From JALEFZ01 sp039820545 (GTDB taxonomy: Bacteria > Bacteroidota > Bacteroidia > J057): 64,000 nucleotides of DNA. The notes under the pieces are model-generated. The model did no database searches and was not told the origin of the DNA. It worked only from the letters and a program-made list of their open reading frames with translations. Location: assembly GCA_039820545.1 (NCBI GenBank), contig JBCBPW010000035.1:1-64000 (forward strand), written 5' to 3'. A program made the translations under genes and the position numbers. Positions 1 through 8,293 of this stretch are shown here, piece by piece (the stretch's first letter is position 1; every line of letters starts with the position of its first letter).

Positions 1-70
1 AACGAGCATCTGTCTTTCGAATGAGATCTAATCTTGATTGGTCTTCAGAACTTAAGCGGATTATACGCAT
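1..70 (-). CDS. 5' end of an unidentified gene, cut by the window edge
   Basis: On the minus strand an ATG opens a frame that runs off the left edge with no stop. The 23 visible residues start MRIIRLSSEDQSRLDLIRK. A short 'I-x-L-S-x-E-D' opening followed by a helix resembles the N-termini of IS630-type transposases or other helix-turn-helix proteins, but this is too little to assign a family. It starts 53 bp after the abrupt end of the CHAT/TPR gene on the same strand, which would fit an insertion that cut that gene short. Real coding is plausible, not proven. Confidence 0.35.
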   Translation of the reverse strand, partial: MRIIRLSSEDQSRLDLIRKTDAR

Positions 71-123
71 CGTTTTTATGCAAAATAAGCCTTTTAGGAA
101 AATACCTGTTTTATTTTGCTCAC

Positions 124-2850
124 CTACTTAAAAATCTGGCTGATATTATTGAGGGTGGTTCCTTCACCCGCTTTATCTCCAATTTCTCTTCTTATGTCTA
201 AGGATTGCTTGAGAAAGGTCAAAGCCGTCTCGTACTCCCCTCGTCTTTGATAGATACTACTGATATTATTGAGGGTGGTTCCTTCACCCGCTTTATCTCC
301 AATTTTTTTATACTGATTTTGCTGGACTTTGAGTAAAGTGAGTGCCAAAGAATAATCGCCTATTCTGTAGCTTGCCTGTGATAAAGAAATCAAGAAATGA
401 ATATCCTCAATAGTAGGATCTTGTAAATAGGTATTTTTTCCAAAATCGTATGTCTGAATCAAGTCATCTGCTTGATAAAAGAAATTAGTCAACAGAGTGC
501 CTGCTCGGACCATTTTTTCCCCTCTTCCTGTTTGTTGATATGCCCTAAAAGCTGCCTGAAGATCGGGGAGATTGGAGAAGATGTTCTCATGTATATACCA
601 GTGATAATCTCCTGCTTTTTCATATTGGAATTGGGGATCTAGCTGTATCGCTTGATGGGCGTGTAGCAGTTGGCGCGTCAGGGGCGGAAGGTACCACGTA
701 TTGTCTCTCCTGTCTAGGTCCTGCTGATGCTCTATGAGGGTAAGGGATTCTAGTAGGGGAAGTGTACGTTCAAGATCCAGCCCCTTCTCTTGTAGGTCTA
801 GCGCAAGATGGGCGACAGGGATTTCAAAATGAAGCAGAAGTTGGAGGATGCGCTTTTCTGTCGTGCCCAAGCTTTGTACCAACTCCCCAAAGACCAGGTT
901 GCTGCCGATGTCAAATTCTTCTTCCTTGCCTTCCAGCAGGGCTTCCTGCACGACAGTACGCAAGCCTTCCAGCTCCGTAAGCGTCGATTGGACCTCTGCT
1001 TGCTTCTGCTGGTAGAGGGCATCGAAGAACTCCAGTGCGCGAAAGTTCCCTCCCAGACTTTCGTAGAGGAGCTTGACCAACTCATAGAAAGTGTTAGCTT
1101 TTGCCGTAGCAAGGGGGACGATCTGCTTGAGTTGATCGCGCAGTTCGAAGAAAGACAGTTGCTGGGCCTTCTTCCAGTAGTCGTTCATGCTGGCCTGACG
1201 CAGCGCATGGTCGCAGGTACCAGATATAGTAGGAAGGGGATAGCGCGCCGTCAGGATAATGGGAAAAGAAGCCTGCGCCGTGAATAGCTGAAGAAATTTT
1301 TCCAATTCCTGATATTTTTCTTCAAATGCGCCTCCCTTGTCTTGCTGGAAGCTCTCGAGATTGTCAAATATGATGAGGGGATGGGAGACCTCCGATAGAC
1401 CTTCGAGTAGAATCTCTACATTTTCTTCCTGCCCTTCACTTTCCTCCAGGTCCTTTTTCAGTTCCTTGCGTTTTCTTCTCGGGACTTTACTCAGCAACTC
1501 TTCGAAGATCGTCGGAAGCAGCATCGTCGTCTCATCGAAGAAAAATACTGTCGCATCTGAATGGCGGAGCCGCCACCTAAAGGCCAGTTGTGCTGCCATG
1601 GCAGACTTGCCCAAACCGCCCTGCCCCCTGAGGAGGAGGGTTTCGTTTTGAAACAAAGCGGGAAGGAGCTTGCGCTTGTCTTCTCTTCTCCCGATGAAGA
1701 GATATTGCCCCTGTTTGCCAGCAACCGTATGGCTGAGCTTGTCTCTGAGCGCCTGATGCGAAAAATAGGTTCCCAACTTCCTACTCAAGGGTTCGGCAGG
1801 GACATGAGGATTGATCAAGCCTCCTACTTGCTCATTGAGGTAAAGGCGCGGAAGGAGCCACTGAAAGGGAATGGACTGTGTACGATTTCGTTCTGCTACA
1901 TTGAGCTGCTGGATGGCTTGCTGAAAACTCTGAGGAAGTGGAATCTGGGAAACAAGGTTTTGGTACAAGAATGCAGCAAACTGGCTGGCATAGGAATCCT
2001 GCACGGAGAGGCTCATGGCCACCACAGCGGGGATGCCTTGCTGAAGTACAGCTGCCGCCACGCCGCTGGTGTCACTTCCGCTCTGCCCTTGGGCAGTCTG
2101 ACAGGCAGAAAGCACGACCAGCGGAGGCTTGTAGCCATCTCTGCTGACCAAGACCTCTGCAAATTCTCTGGCAGAAGTACTTTGGGCCCTCATGCTTACA
2201 GGATCTTCCAGTTCGAGATAGCCTTGTCCTTCGCGATAGCTTCCATGACAGGTAAGGTGGAGGACGTGATAATCATCTTCCTTGAGTTTGCGTTGGAGGG
2301 CTTCCAGCGAACCATCTTCTGTGAAGTCAATCTCTACATTGGTCGTGCCTTGGGATTGGATCTGGTCAATGGCTACGAGTATGCTTCTTTCTTCCTCATC
2401 ATAGGACAGCACCCGTTTGTAGGGAGTGTCGATGGGCGAGGCCACCATGATGAGGATTTTGAGTGGGCCTGGATGGGGCGAATCATAAGAGGACCATGTA
2501 TGGGGTGTACCAGAGGTCTGCTGCTGGCAGAGATAGAGCCGTTGAGACATCCCCAGAGGTTGCTTCGCCAGAGGGTCCAGGGCCATCTGCCAGGGGAGGT
2601 TGAGGATCTCCTGCTTGGGATGTTGCAACTGGATCAGATGGTGTTCCCCACCTTGCTGCTTCGCTTGAAGTACGGCGATGAGATCATCTTGCTCTGCAAC
2701 AGTCTGGTTGAGCCGTTGCTGAAGGTGATCTAGGGCCTCAGAAGATAAGGAGGTTTCTCTTTCCAGATACTTTTGAAGGGGAATATAGGCTTGGAGGAGT
2801 TCGGCCTCTTGTGTTGCTGAGAGCTTCAGCGATATGTGATGATACTTCAT
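124..2850 (-). CDS. CHAT protease - STAND-like NTPase - TPR protein (TPR array probably truncated)
   Basis: A cytoplasmic, NLR-like architecture with no signal peptide. Residues 130-335 form a CHAT (caspase-fold) peptidase domain, with the His-Cys dyad visible as H202 in 'LHLTCHG' and C250 in 'VVLSACQTAQG'. An NTPase follows, with Walker A at 409-416 (GQGGLGKS) and a Walker B-like 'PLIIFDN' near residue 490. The last 100 or so residues are TPR repeats of 40-residue period. In this class the TPRs are thought to sense a ligand and the NTPase to switch the protease on; that role is inferred. The protein stops in the middle of a TPR repeat (NNISQIFK), whereas relatives usually carry longer arrays, so the 3' end is probably lost. 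The gene starts 12 bp after the zinc-ribbon gene, so the two are likely co-transcribed. Confidence 0.9.
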   Translation of the reverse strand: MKYHHISLKLSATQEAELLQAYIPLQKYLERETSLSSEALDHLQQRLNQTVAEQDDLIAVLQAKQQGGEHHLIQLQHPKQEILNLPWQMALDPLAKQPLGMSQRLYLCQQQTSGTPHTWSSYDSPHPGPLKILIMVASPIDTPYKRVLSYDEEERSILVAIDQIQSQGTTNVEIDFTEDGSLEALQRKLKEDDYHVLHLTCHGSYREGQGYLELEDPVSMRAQSTSAREFAEVLVSRDGYKPPLVVLSACQTAQGQSGSDTSGVAAAVLQQGIPAVVAMSLSVQDSYASQFAAFLYQNLVSQIPLPQSFQQAIQQLNVAERNRTQSIPFQWLLPRLYLNEQVGGLINPHVPAEPLSRKLGTYFSHQALRDKLSHTVAGKQGQYLFIGRREDKRKLLPALFQNETLLLRGQGGLGKSAMAAQLAFRWRLRHSDATVFFFDETTMLLPTIFEELLSKVPRRKRKELKKDLEESEGQEENVEILLEGLSEVSHPLIIFDNLESFQQDKGGAFEEKYQELEKFLQLFTAQASFPIILTARYPLPTISGTCDHALRQASMNDYWKKAQQLSFFELRDQLKQIVPLATAKANTFYELVKLLYESLGGNFRALEFFDALYQQKQAEVQSTLTELEGLRTVVQEALLEGKEEEFDIGSNLVFGELVQSLGTTEKRILQLLLHFEIPVAHLALDLQEKGLDLERTLPLLESLTLIEHQQDLDRRDNTWYLPPLTRQLLHAHQAIQLDPQFQYEKAGDYHWYIHENIFSNLPDLQAAFRAYQQTGRGEKMVRAGTLLTNFFYQADDLIQTYDFGKNTYLQDPTIEDIHFLISLSQASYRIGDYSLALTLLKVQQNQYKKIGDKAGEGTTLNNISSIYQRRGEYETALTFLKQSLDIRREIGDKAGEGTTLNNISQIFK
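140..305 (-). repeat. Two identical 46-bp segments, 120 bp apart, within the TPR-coding end
   Basis: Bases 140-185 and 260-305 are identical. They encode the 'GDKAGEGTTLNNIS' part of successive TPR units. The 120-bp step equals 40 codons, so whole repeat units can be gained or lost in frame. Exact identity at DNA level points to recent duplication or conversion of units. Confidence 0.85.
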
Positions 2851-2862
2851 GGATGGTCGTGC

Positions 2863-3114
2863 TTATGCTTGATCCTTTTTCTTATGAACGGTGATGCGCA
2901 GCGTTTCTTTTTTGGCAAGATCGTCTTCGAGTACCGCCTTGAAGTATTTCCCACAATGCGGACAGAAGACGTCAAGCTCTCTTCTTTTGACTTTTGTGTT
3001 GGCTTGAGGCCCATCATTTACCTCTATCACTTTTTTGACTTTCTCATGCTTTTTACAAGGGCAAGTAACTTCTATAGTTTTTGAGATTGATTTCATATGG
3101 GGCGCAGATTTCAT
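2863..3114 (-). CDS. Small zinc-ribbon-like protein
   Basis: An 83-residue protein with two cysteine pairs, 'CPC' near residue 19 and 'CPHC' near residue 51, embedded in basic and polar sequence; this is the pattern of a small zinc ribbon. No enzyme motif is visible. The first ATG is preferred over the internal one six codons later because an AGGAGG lies at a good distance upstream of it. It sits immediately upstream of the CHAT-NTPase gene (12-bp gap), suggesting a partner or regulator of that protease, possibly a nucleic-acid or protein-binding adaptor. Function is inferred from position only. Confidence 0.65.
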   Translation of the reverse strand: MKSAPHMKSISKTIEVTCPCKKHEKVKKVIEVNDGPQANTKVKRRELDVFCPHCGKYFKAVLEDDLAKKETLRITVHKKKDQA

Positions 3115-3124
3115 AACGAAATAG

Positions 3125-3130
3125 CCTCCT
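3125..3130 (-). promoter_or_regulatory. Ribosome binding site of the zinc-ribbon gene
   Basis: On the minus strand AAGGAGG ends about 10 bases before the ATG at 3114. Such a strong Shine-Dalgarno match is uncommon in Bacteroidota, where leaders are usually A-rich, and it decides the start codon. Confidence 0.6.
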
Positions 3131-3247
3131 TGGGAACAGGAGACATATTAGAAAGCATAGAAAAGGGAATGGCTGATGTAATATAAATCATATTGACCAA
3201 AATTTTAACGCGTTGAAGATTTTTTCTCGGGCAAAGTAGCACCATCG

Positions 3248-3286
3248 CTCAGCCTCTCAGCCTCTCAGCCTCTCAGCCTCTCAGCC
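3248..3286. repeat. Short tandem repeat, (CTCAGCCT) x 4.9
   Basis: Four exact 8-bp units and seven bases of a fifth lie in the divergent intergenic region, about 130 bp upstream of the zinc-ribbon gene. Perfect short repeats like this can change length by slippage and so alter promoter spacing; no direct evidence of that here. Confidence 0.9.
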
Positions 3287-3716
3287 CAAAATGTCCAGTT
3301 TCCAAACAATCGTTTAGCTTTAGGTACAAACTGAAGGAGACAAGCAAAGATTTCACACGATAGATCGCTTGGATGTATTCTTGAAATAGGGAACTATACG
3401 TCAAAAAATAGCTCCATATCATGCTTTTTAACCAATAATACTCAGATCATGTGAGAAAAAATGGTCAGAATAGGGGGTAGTATTTTCGATAATATTCTAT
3501 TGTTTATAGAGTTATTTAGTCAAATAATCCTTCTATTTTTCAGCTCTTTATTTAGCAGAAAAGCTTCTTTTTGAGCTCATTTCCTCATATGACCATACGT
3601 TCGTAAGTATTACAAAATGATATATATTTTAGCAATGGATAACCAAATTCCTGTTGGAATGGTGTTTGTACTAAAGCTATGTCACCTGATTGCCAATTTT
3701 AATGTCATCGCAGCAT

Positions 3717-5942
3717 ATGAAAAGAATAATACTCGCCCTCAGTTTGATCTTTGCTGTCCACTATGGTTTTTCACTAGATACCCTGAAAGTATTTTCTATT
3801 TTCAGCTCCACAGACTTCGATAAATCTCTTTCGGCAAATAAGACGCAGGAGAAGTTCGCCAAGTTTTGGAGGCAGGAAGCGCGCAAGGGGCTGAAAGATG
3901 CCAAAGATTACTACATCCAATGGGAACCCTCCATCGTCCTCATGGAAAAAGACTTCAATGAGCCAGATATCAAGTCTTTAGTTGAACGATTGGGGCGCGA
4001 GAAGCATGGCATTGTCTTCTGGCACATTTACGATCACGGAGTCAATCAATCAGGCCTCCTGCCCGAAGTCTATTGCTATTCGAGTCCTGGGAAATCCCAG
4101 CCTGATATATACCTAAATGTGGAGGAAGCGATTCTCAATCCCCTAAAAAGTTCTGCGCTACGGATGACCTTTCTATTCGTAGATGCATGCAACAAGCCCT
4201 CCACCCAACCTCCTTCGCGTGCGACACTCAACAAACAAGCCAGGGAAAAGGGCACAAAAAGGATCAGTGAGAACAAGCTGCTGAAAAAAATTAAGCCGAG
4301 TAAAATCGATCCCCAATCTATCCTGAAGTCCGTTTCCCAATCACTCAAAGGGCAGAAGGAGTTGAAAGTAAAGAAGGTATTCCAATACTCACCTATTGGA
4401 TTGTTGCTTTCCAGTGAAGGAGCGGTGGGTGTAAGTAGCTCCAGCTTATATGAACAAGCGTTGGGTGCTACTTCATTCGGAGGTTTGGCCTCCTATCTGC
4501 TCTATGACCTCCTCAAAAAGCAAGCAAAAAAGAAGGTAATAAATATTAAAAGGGCCAACTGGCTGGGATTCTTAACGACTTTTAGAGCAAATGTAGAAGC
4601 TTCTGTGTACCAATTTGCCAAGAAAACCCAGCGACCTGTTTGGAAGGGAATTATTAATGAAACCCTCCTGCCTGATCATTCGAGCTTGTACCCCGACCTG
4701 GATACAGCAGCCCATGATCTGGATTCGGTCGAGTTAAACAACGCATTCTACAATGCCAAAATTTTCTGTCAGATACTCAATAGGCCCCAGTTTTACAGTA
4801 GCTGGAAACGAGAACTAGCAGATAGTGCGCTTTGCCAGTTTTATGGAAGTCATACACCTGCGGATATCCTCATCCGTGATCGGATAGCAGGAGCATGGGG
4901 GTGGCAAACCCTCGAGCAATATATGAAAGCAAGAACTGCGCGAAGATCTCGGCTAGGATTTCTGGGAAACAGGAGAAAGAAACGAGCCATAAATTCCGAT
5001 TCCCTTCTGAAGGAAGACATATTTTTGGACAGCACACTGGTTTATCAAGGATATTACAAGGATCGAAACTCTGGTCTGGAGGGATACTCCTTTCGAGTAG
5101 ATAAGCAACTGGGCGGTCAAGATACGGTCATCGCACAGGCCATCATTGTCGGAAAAGAAAGGAGTAGCAGGGCAAATCTCTGGATACAAATGGTGACAGA
5201 CGCTGTTCCTGATAGCATTCGATCCTTTCCGCGCACACCGCCTCCTGCACAGCGAGCGACTTACAACCCCTCTGTTGCACTTGACTTTAAGCTGTACGAT
5301 TATCAGCGAGATGTTGTCAAACGATATTTTAGGTTACTCCGAAAACCACAAATAAGCATTGTAGGAGATAGCCTGTTTTTGGAGAGGGAGAAAGATCTAT
5401 TTGAAGATATCGACAGTAGCCGAATCACGACGATTCGGAAGAGGACTCAGCATGTCGATACATTTACTGTCAGGGAATATTTTGACCACGTTTGGACAGA
5501 CTTCGCCAAAAACTATGATGAAACTGAATTCCTGATGTGCACCTATGAACCTGTAGATTATGTCTTGGAAAATGGAGACACTGTACGCGTCATCCAAACA
5601 GGAGAAGACCAGTGGGAGAGCAAAATTCGATTGGTTCAAGGATTCCGAGGCTACACATTTCTGCGCAAGAAAAGGGGAAGGTATCGCTATCATCCTATCG
5701 ACATACGCAAGATCGCCTATCAGGACCGAACAGACAAAATCATCACGCTCGTACATGATCGAATCTACGAAGAGTCAGTGGGAGCAGGGATGGTAACAAG
5801 AGGCGCAGAAGAGCAGAAGGTGGAAAGTCTGCCTACAGGAGAAAAAAAGAAGCCGATTGGTTTCCGAACACGGGTCAGAGATGTAATGGTAGACAAAGCT
5901 TCGATCAAAAATTCTGCAGATTGTGATGATTATGACTTGTAG
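3717..5942 (+). CDS. Secreted caspase-like (C14-type) protein
   Basis: The start chosen is the ATG at 3717, which opens directly into a signal peptide (MKRIILALSLIFAV...), rather than an ATG nine codons upstream. Residues 20-275 match the caspase/metacaspase fold: a beta-strand then 'HIYDHG' with the catalytic His at 107, 'FLFVDACNKPS' with the catalytic Cys at 158, and a p10-like 'GLLLSSEG...FGGLASYLLYDLL' at 228-266. The remaining 460 residues match no family I recognise. Caspase-fold proteins in bacteria cleave proteins and are often effectors of regulated or death-like responses; export to the periplasm or outside is unusual. It leads a same-strand set of four genes, 26 bp before the next. 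Confidence 0.8.
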   Translation: MKRIILALSLIFAVHYGFSLDTLKVFSIFSSTDFDKSLSANKTQEKFAKFWRQEARKGLKDAKDYYIQWEPSIVLMEKDFNEPDIKSLVERLGREKHGIVFWHIYDHGVNQSGLLPEVYCYSSPGKSQPDIYLNVEEAILNPLKSSALRMTFLFVDACNKPSTQPPSRATLNKQAREKGTKRISENKLLKKIKPSKIDPQSILKSVSQSLKGQKELKVKKVFQYSPIGLLLSSEGAVGVSSSSLYEQALGATSFGGLASYLLYDLLKKQAKKKVINIKRANWLGFLTTFRANVEASVYQFAKKTQRPVWKGIINETLLPDHSSLYPDLDTAAHDLDSVELNNAFYNAKIFCQILNRPQFYSSWKRELADSALCQFYGSHTPADILIRDRIAGAWGWQTLEQYMKARTARRSRLGFLGNRRKKRAINSDSLLKEDIFLDSTLVYQGYYKDRNSGLEGYSFRVDKQLGGQDTVIAQAIIVGKERSSRANLWIQMVTDAVPDSIRSFPRTPPPAQRATYNPSVALDFKLYDYQRDVVKRYFRLLRKPQISIVGDSLFLEREKDLFEDIDSSRITTIRKRTQHVDTFTVREYFDHVWTDFAKNYDETEFLMCTYEPVDYVLENGDTVRVIQTGEDQWESKIRLVQGFRGYTFLRKKRGRYRYHPIDIRKIAYQDRTDKIITLVHDRIYEESVGAGMVTRGAEEQKVESLPTGEKKKPIGFRTRVRDVMVDKASIKNSADCDDYDL

Positions 5943-5968
5943 ACCTTCATTTCATTAACTGCCCCTAT

Positions 5969-6949
5969 ATGTTACGAGATTCTCCCCCCAGCGTCCCCAT
6001 CAGGCTACTGCTTGTTCTGACTGTATGTAGCCAAGTCAACGGCATGGGTCAAAATCTGGGTAATCCTGATGTAACCTATAAGCTCTCAGCTACCGCTCAG
6101 TCAGTTTTGAATTCTGGCGCTACAGAATCAGATCTTTTTCTATCATCAGATGGCCTTCTGCTCATTTTCACGACTGATAGAGGCGGCAACTTTCACAACA
6201 ATCGATACACCTCAGGTTTTGACTCAGATCTTTATTTCTCCACTAGAAAAACCCATGAGAGTGCGTGGACCCAACCACAGGCCTTTGGTGCATTGATCAA
6301 CGATGGTGTGGATCAGGACGAGGGGTATCTGCAGACAGATTCTACGGGGGATACTTTCCTCACATTTCAAAGTTGGGGTGATAATTGGGAATCGGAGGGA
6401 GGCCCTTATTATATGTATGAGATCCTGGATTCGGCTATGAATGTCCGCAATGCCCCGACACCACTCGATCCTGTAGGGAGGTCCTTCACTCAATTCATAG
6501 CAGAAAATGAAATCCAGGAAACAGGGGGTATGGTCAGAACCAAGAGAGGCTCAGTGATCTTCTCGGCAGCGAAAGAGAAAGATGGCCCGATGAATATCTA
6601 CTATGCAAGGAAAGTCGAGGATGCGGGTTTTGCTCCCATCGAATTGCTTTCTTGTAGCGATGCGCAATCTAGAGAAACCTCCGTCACCCTCAGTCAAGAT
6701 GAACGCGTCCTATACTTTGCCTCAGATCGCGTGGTAGTGAGCGAATCCCGAGGAGGGCTAGATTTATATGCCGTGGATATTCAGGAAGAAGAATTTACAC
6801 TCACGCTATCGGATGAGGTGGTGCATCTAGGCGATGAGATCAACACAGAAGGAGACGAAAGCTCGCTGGTGCAAGTCTCTGAGCAACAGTATTTTTTTAT
6901 CAGGAATGGCGATGTATATCGAGCAGATATTAAGCGACTGAAAAAGTAG
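5969..6949 (+). CDS. Secreted PD40-type beta-propeller protein
   Basis: A 326-residue protein with a likely signal peptide (hydrophobic stretch at 10-25, 'PIRLLLVLTVCSQVNG'). It contains PD40/TolB-like propeller blades: 'DLFLSSDGLLLIFTTDRGG' at about 55-73 and 'VTLSQDERVLYFASDR' followed by 'GGLDLYAVDI' near 240-270. Blades of this type bind proteins or peptidoglycan-associated partners in the periplasm. There is no OmpA or T9SS tail, so it is probably periplasmic. It lies between the secreted caspase-like gene and the LVIVD gene on the same strand and may act with them. Confidence 0.7.
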   Translation: MLRDSPPSVPIRLLLVLTVCSQVNGMGQNLGNPDVTYKLSATAQSVLNSGATESDLFLSSDGLLLIFTTDRGGNFHNNRYTSGFDSDLYFSTRKTHESAWTQPQAFGALINDGVDQDEGYLQTDSTGDTFLTFQSWGDNWESEGGPYYMYEILDSAMNVRNAPTPLDPVGRSFTQFIAENEIQETGGMVRTKRGSVIFSAAKEKDGPMNIYYARKVEDAGFAPIELLSCSDAQSRETSVTLSQDERVLYFASDRVVVSESRGGLDLYAVDIQEEEFTLTLSDEVVHLGDEINTEGDESSLVQVSEQQYFFIRNGDVYRADIKRLKK

Positions 6950-7036
6950 CCCTTGATCGTCCATTGTTCTACACAGTCTAAAACAGACTATCAATCCTTC
7001 AATTATTCATGACCCTGTATAACAAATTATCATACT

Positions 7037-8188
7037 ATGAAACTTCATCCGCTCAGCTTCCTCCTGGCACTCATGCTGGGATTGTTTCAGCCTGGGTTTT
7101 CCCAAAATGCTGATAGTTACGACTATGGAAAAATGTTCCTGGAAGGCGACAGATTGTTTGTTGTCATGCCCAATGAAGGCCTGCGATACTTCGACATCTC
7201 TGATCCTAAAAATCCTATCGAGAAAGGATTTATTCAGATCAATGGCATGCTCGACTTAGTGGTCAAAGGTCAATTCATTTTTGCGAATGAATATGATCGA
7301 TTGATCGCATTCAAAGTAGACTTTGATGAGGGCGAAATCATCAGTACAAAAACAGAATCTATTCCTGGCGTTTTCCCCAATAGAAGACCTCAAGAAGCTT
7401 TTTCCTTTGTACCTCCTAGATGTCTAGATTCTTATGAGAGCTATCAAATCATGAGGGATCTCGGAAGTCCTCCCCCTCCTGCTGTGGGAAGTTCGACCAG
7501 TGTCCTGACCTATAGAGGGGATTATTTATACGCAGTCAATCATGCAGAACTCTACACCTTCTACATAGGACTGAAGGAGAAAAAGCCTTTGCTGTACAGA
7601 GAGGATGTGAAATATATGGAGCGGGGGAATGTAGAGACGATCTGGGCTGACAAGGATCACCTTTACTTAGGCGCTGACGACGGCATGTATATCTACGACA
7701 TCACCATGCGCAATGAACCCACATATTTTTCTGTAACGACTCACAATAAATCATGCGATCCAGTAGTAGTTTTGGGAGATTTTGCCTTTTTTACTACGAG
7801 AGACGGAACTAGGTGCAGTAGAGGTGTCAATGAATTGACAATCGTCAACATCACAAATAGGTCCGAACCCGTAAGGTTGTTTCCCGCTATTCCGTTGGTA
7901 AATCCTCATGGACTCAGTATCAAGAGGGATAGAAAGACTAAAAAACGCCTGCTGATTGTATGTGACGGTCGGGCAGGACTGAAGACCTTCAAGGTCATTA
8001 CCCCTGAGTTTCCTTATGTAAAGGAAGCGGGACATACAGAAGCATTCATGGCTTATGATGTGATTCAACATCCAGAAAAGGACATTGCCATTGTCGCGAG
8101 TATGGGGCATTGGAGAATATATGATACGAGCAATCCAAAAGCATTAACTGAAATAGCGAGAATACCTTTTGAGCAAAAAGCCAAATAG
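7037..8188 (+). CDS. Secreted LVIVD-repeat beta-propeller protein
   Basis: It has a clear signal peptide (residues 1-22, ending GFSQ). The body carries LVIVD repeats, each a strand followed by 'DISDPxxP'-like turns: 'LRYFDISDPKNP', 'MYIYDITMRNEP', 'LTIVNITNRSEP', 'WRIYDTSNPKAL'. This family forms surface or periplasmic propellers of unknown binding specificity. There is no T9SS sorting tail. It is the third gene of the caspase-led set, 87 bp after the PD40 gene; a 13-bp inverted repeat follows it. Confidence 0.7.
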   Translation: MKLHPLSFLLALMLGLFQPGFSQNADSYDYGKMFLEGDRLFVVMPNEGLRYFDISDPKNPIEKGFIQINGMLDLVVKGQFIFANEYDRLIAFKVDFDEGEIISTKTESIPGVFPNRRPQEAFSFVPPRCLDSYESYQIMRDLGSPPPPAVGSSTSVLTYRGDYLYAVNHAELYTFYIGLKEKKPLLYREDVKYMERGNVETIWADKDHLYLGADDGMYIYDITMRNEPTYFSVTTHNKSCDPVVVLGDFAFFTTRDGTRCSRGVNELTIVNITNRSEPVRLFPAIPLVNPHGLSIKRDRKTKKRLLIVCDGRAGLKTFKVITPEFPYVKEAGHTEAFMAYDVIQHPEKDIAIVASMGHWRIYDTSNPKALTEIARIPFEQKAK

Positions 8189-8205
8189 ATCCTCTTGTAT
8201 GTGTG

Positions 8206-8264
8206 GAGCCTAGTCCTGACGAAAGAAATAACGTATATCTTAGGCCTTGCCCAGGACTAGGCTC
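8206..8264. other. Long-stem hairpin between the LVIVD and TPR genes
   Basis: GAGCCTAGTCCTG (8206-8218) and its perfect inverse (8252-8264) enclose 33 bases. The stem is followed by TAAAAAC rather than a T-run on the plus strand. It may be an attenuator, an mRNA-stabilising hairpin or a partial terminator between genes three and four of the set. Confidence 0.6.
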
Positions 8265-8293
8265 TAAAAACTTGTAATTTTAATCCCCTTCTC

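Larger units (their letters stand above)
3115..3716. other. 600-bp intergenic region between divergent protease genes
   Basis: This AT-rich region separates the minus-strand zinc-ribbon/CHAT pair from the plus-strand caspase set, so it must carry the promoters of both. It holds a short CTCAGCCT tandem repeat. On the minus strand a 'CTACTTTGC' near 3231-3240 resembles a Bacteroidota -7 element but is one base short of TAnnTTTG. I saw no RNA gene. Confidence 0.5.

Noticed and set aside
1561..2733. A 390-codon open frame on the plus strand
   Set aside because: It is wholly antisense to the CHAT-NTPase gene, whose motifs are clear; the frame has no recognisable domain and low-complexity composition typical of a shadow.
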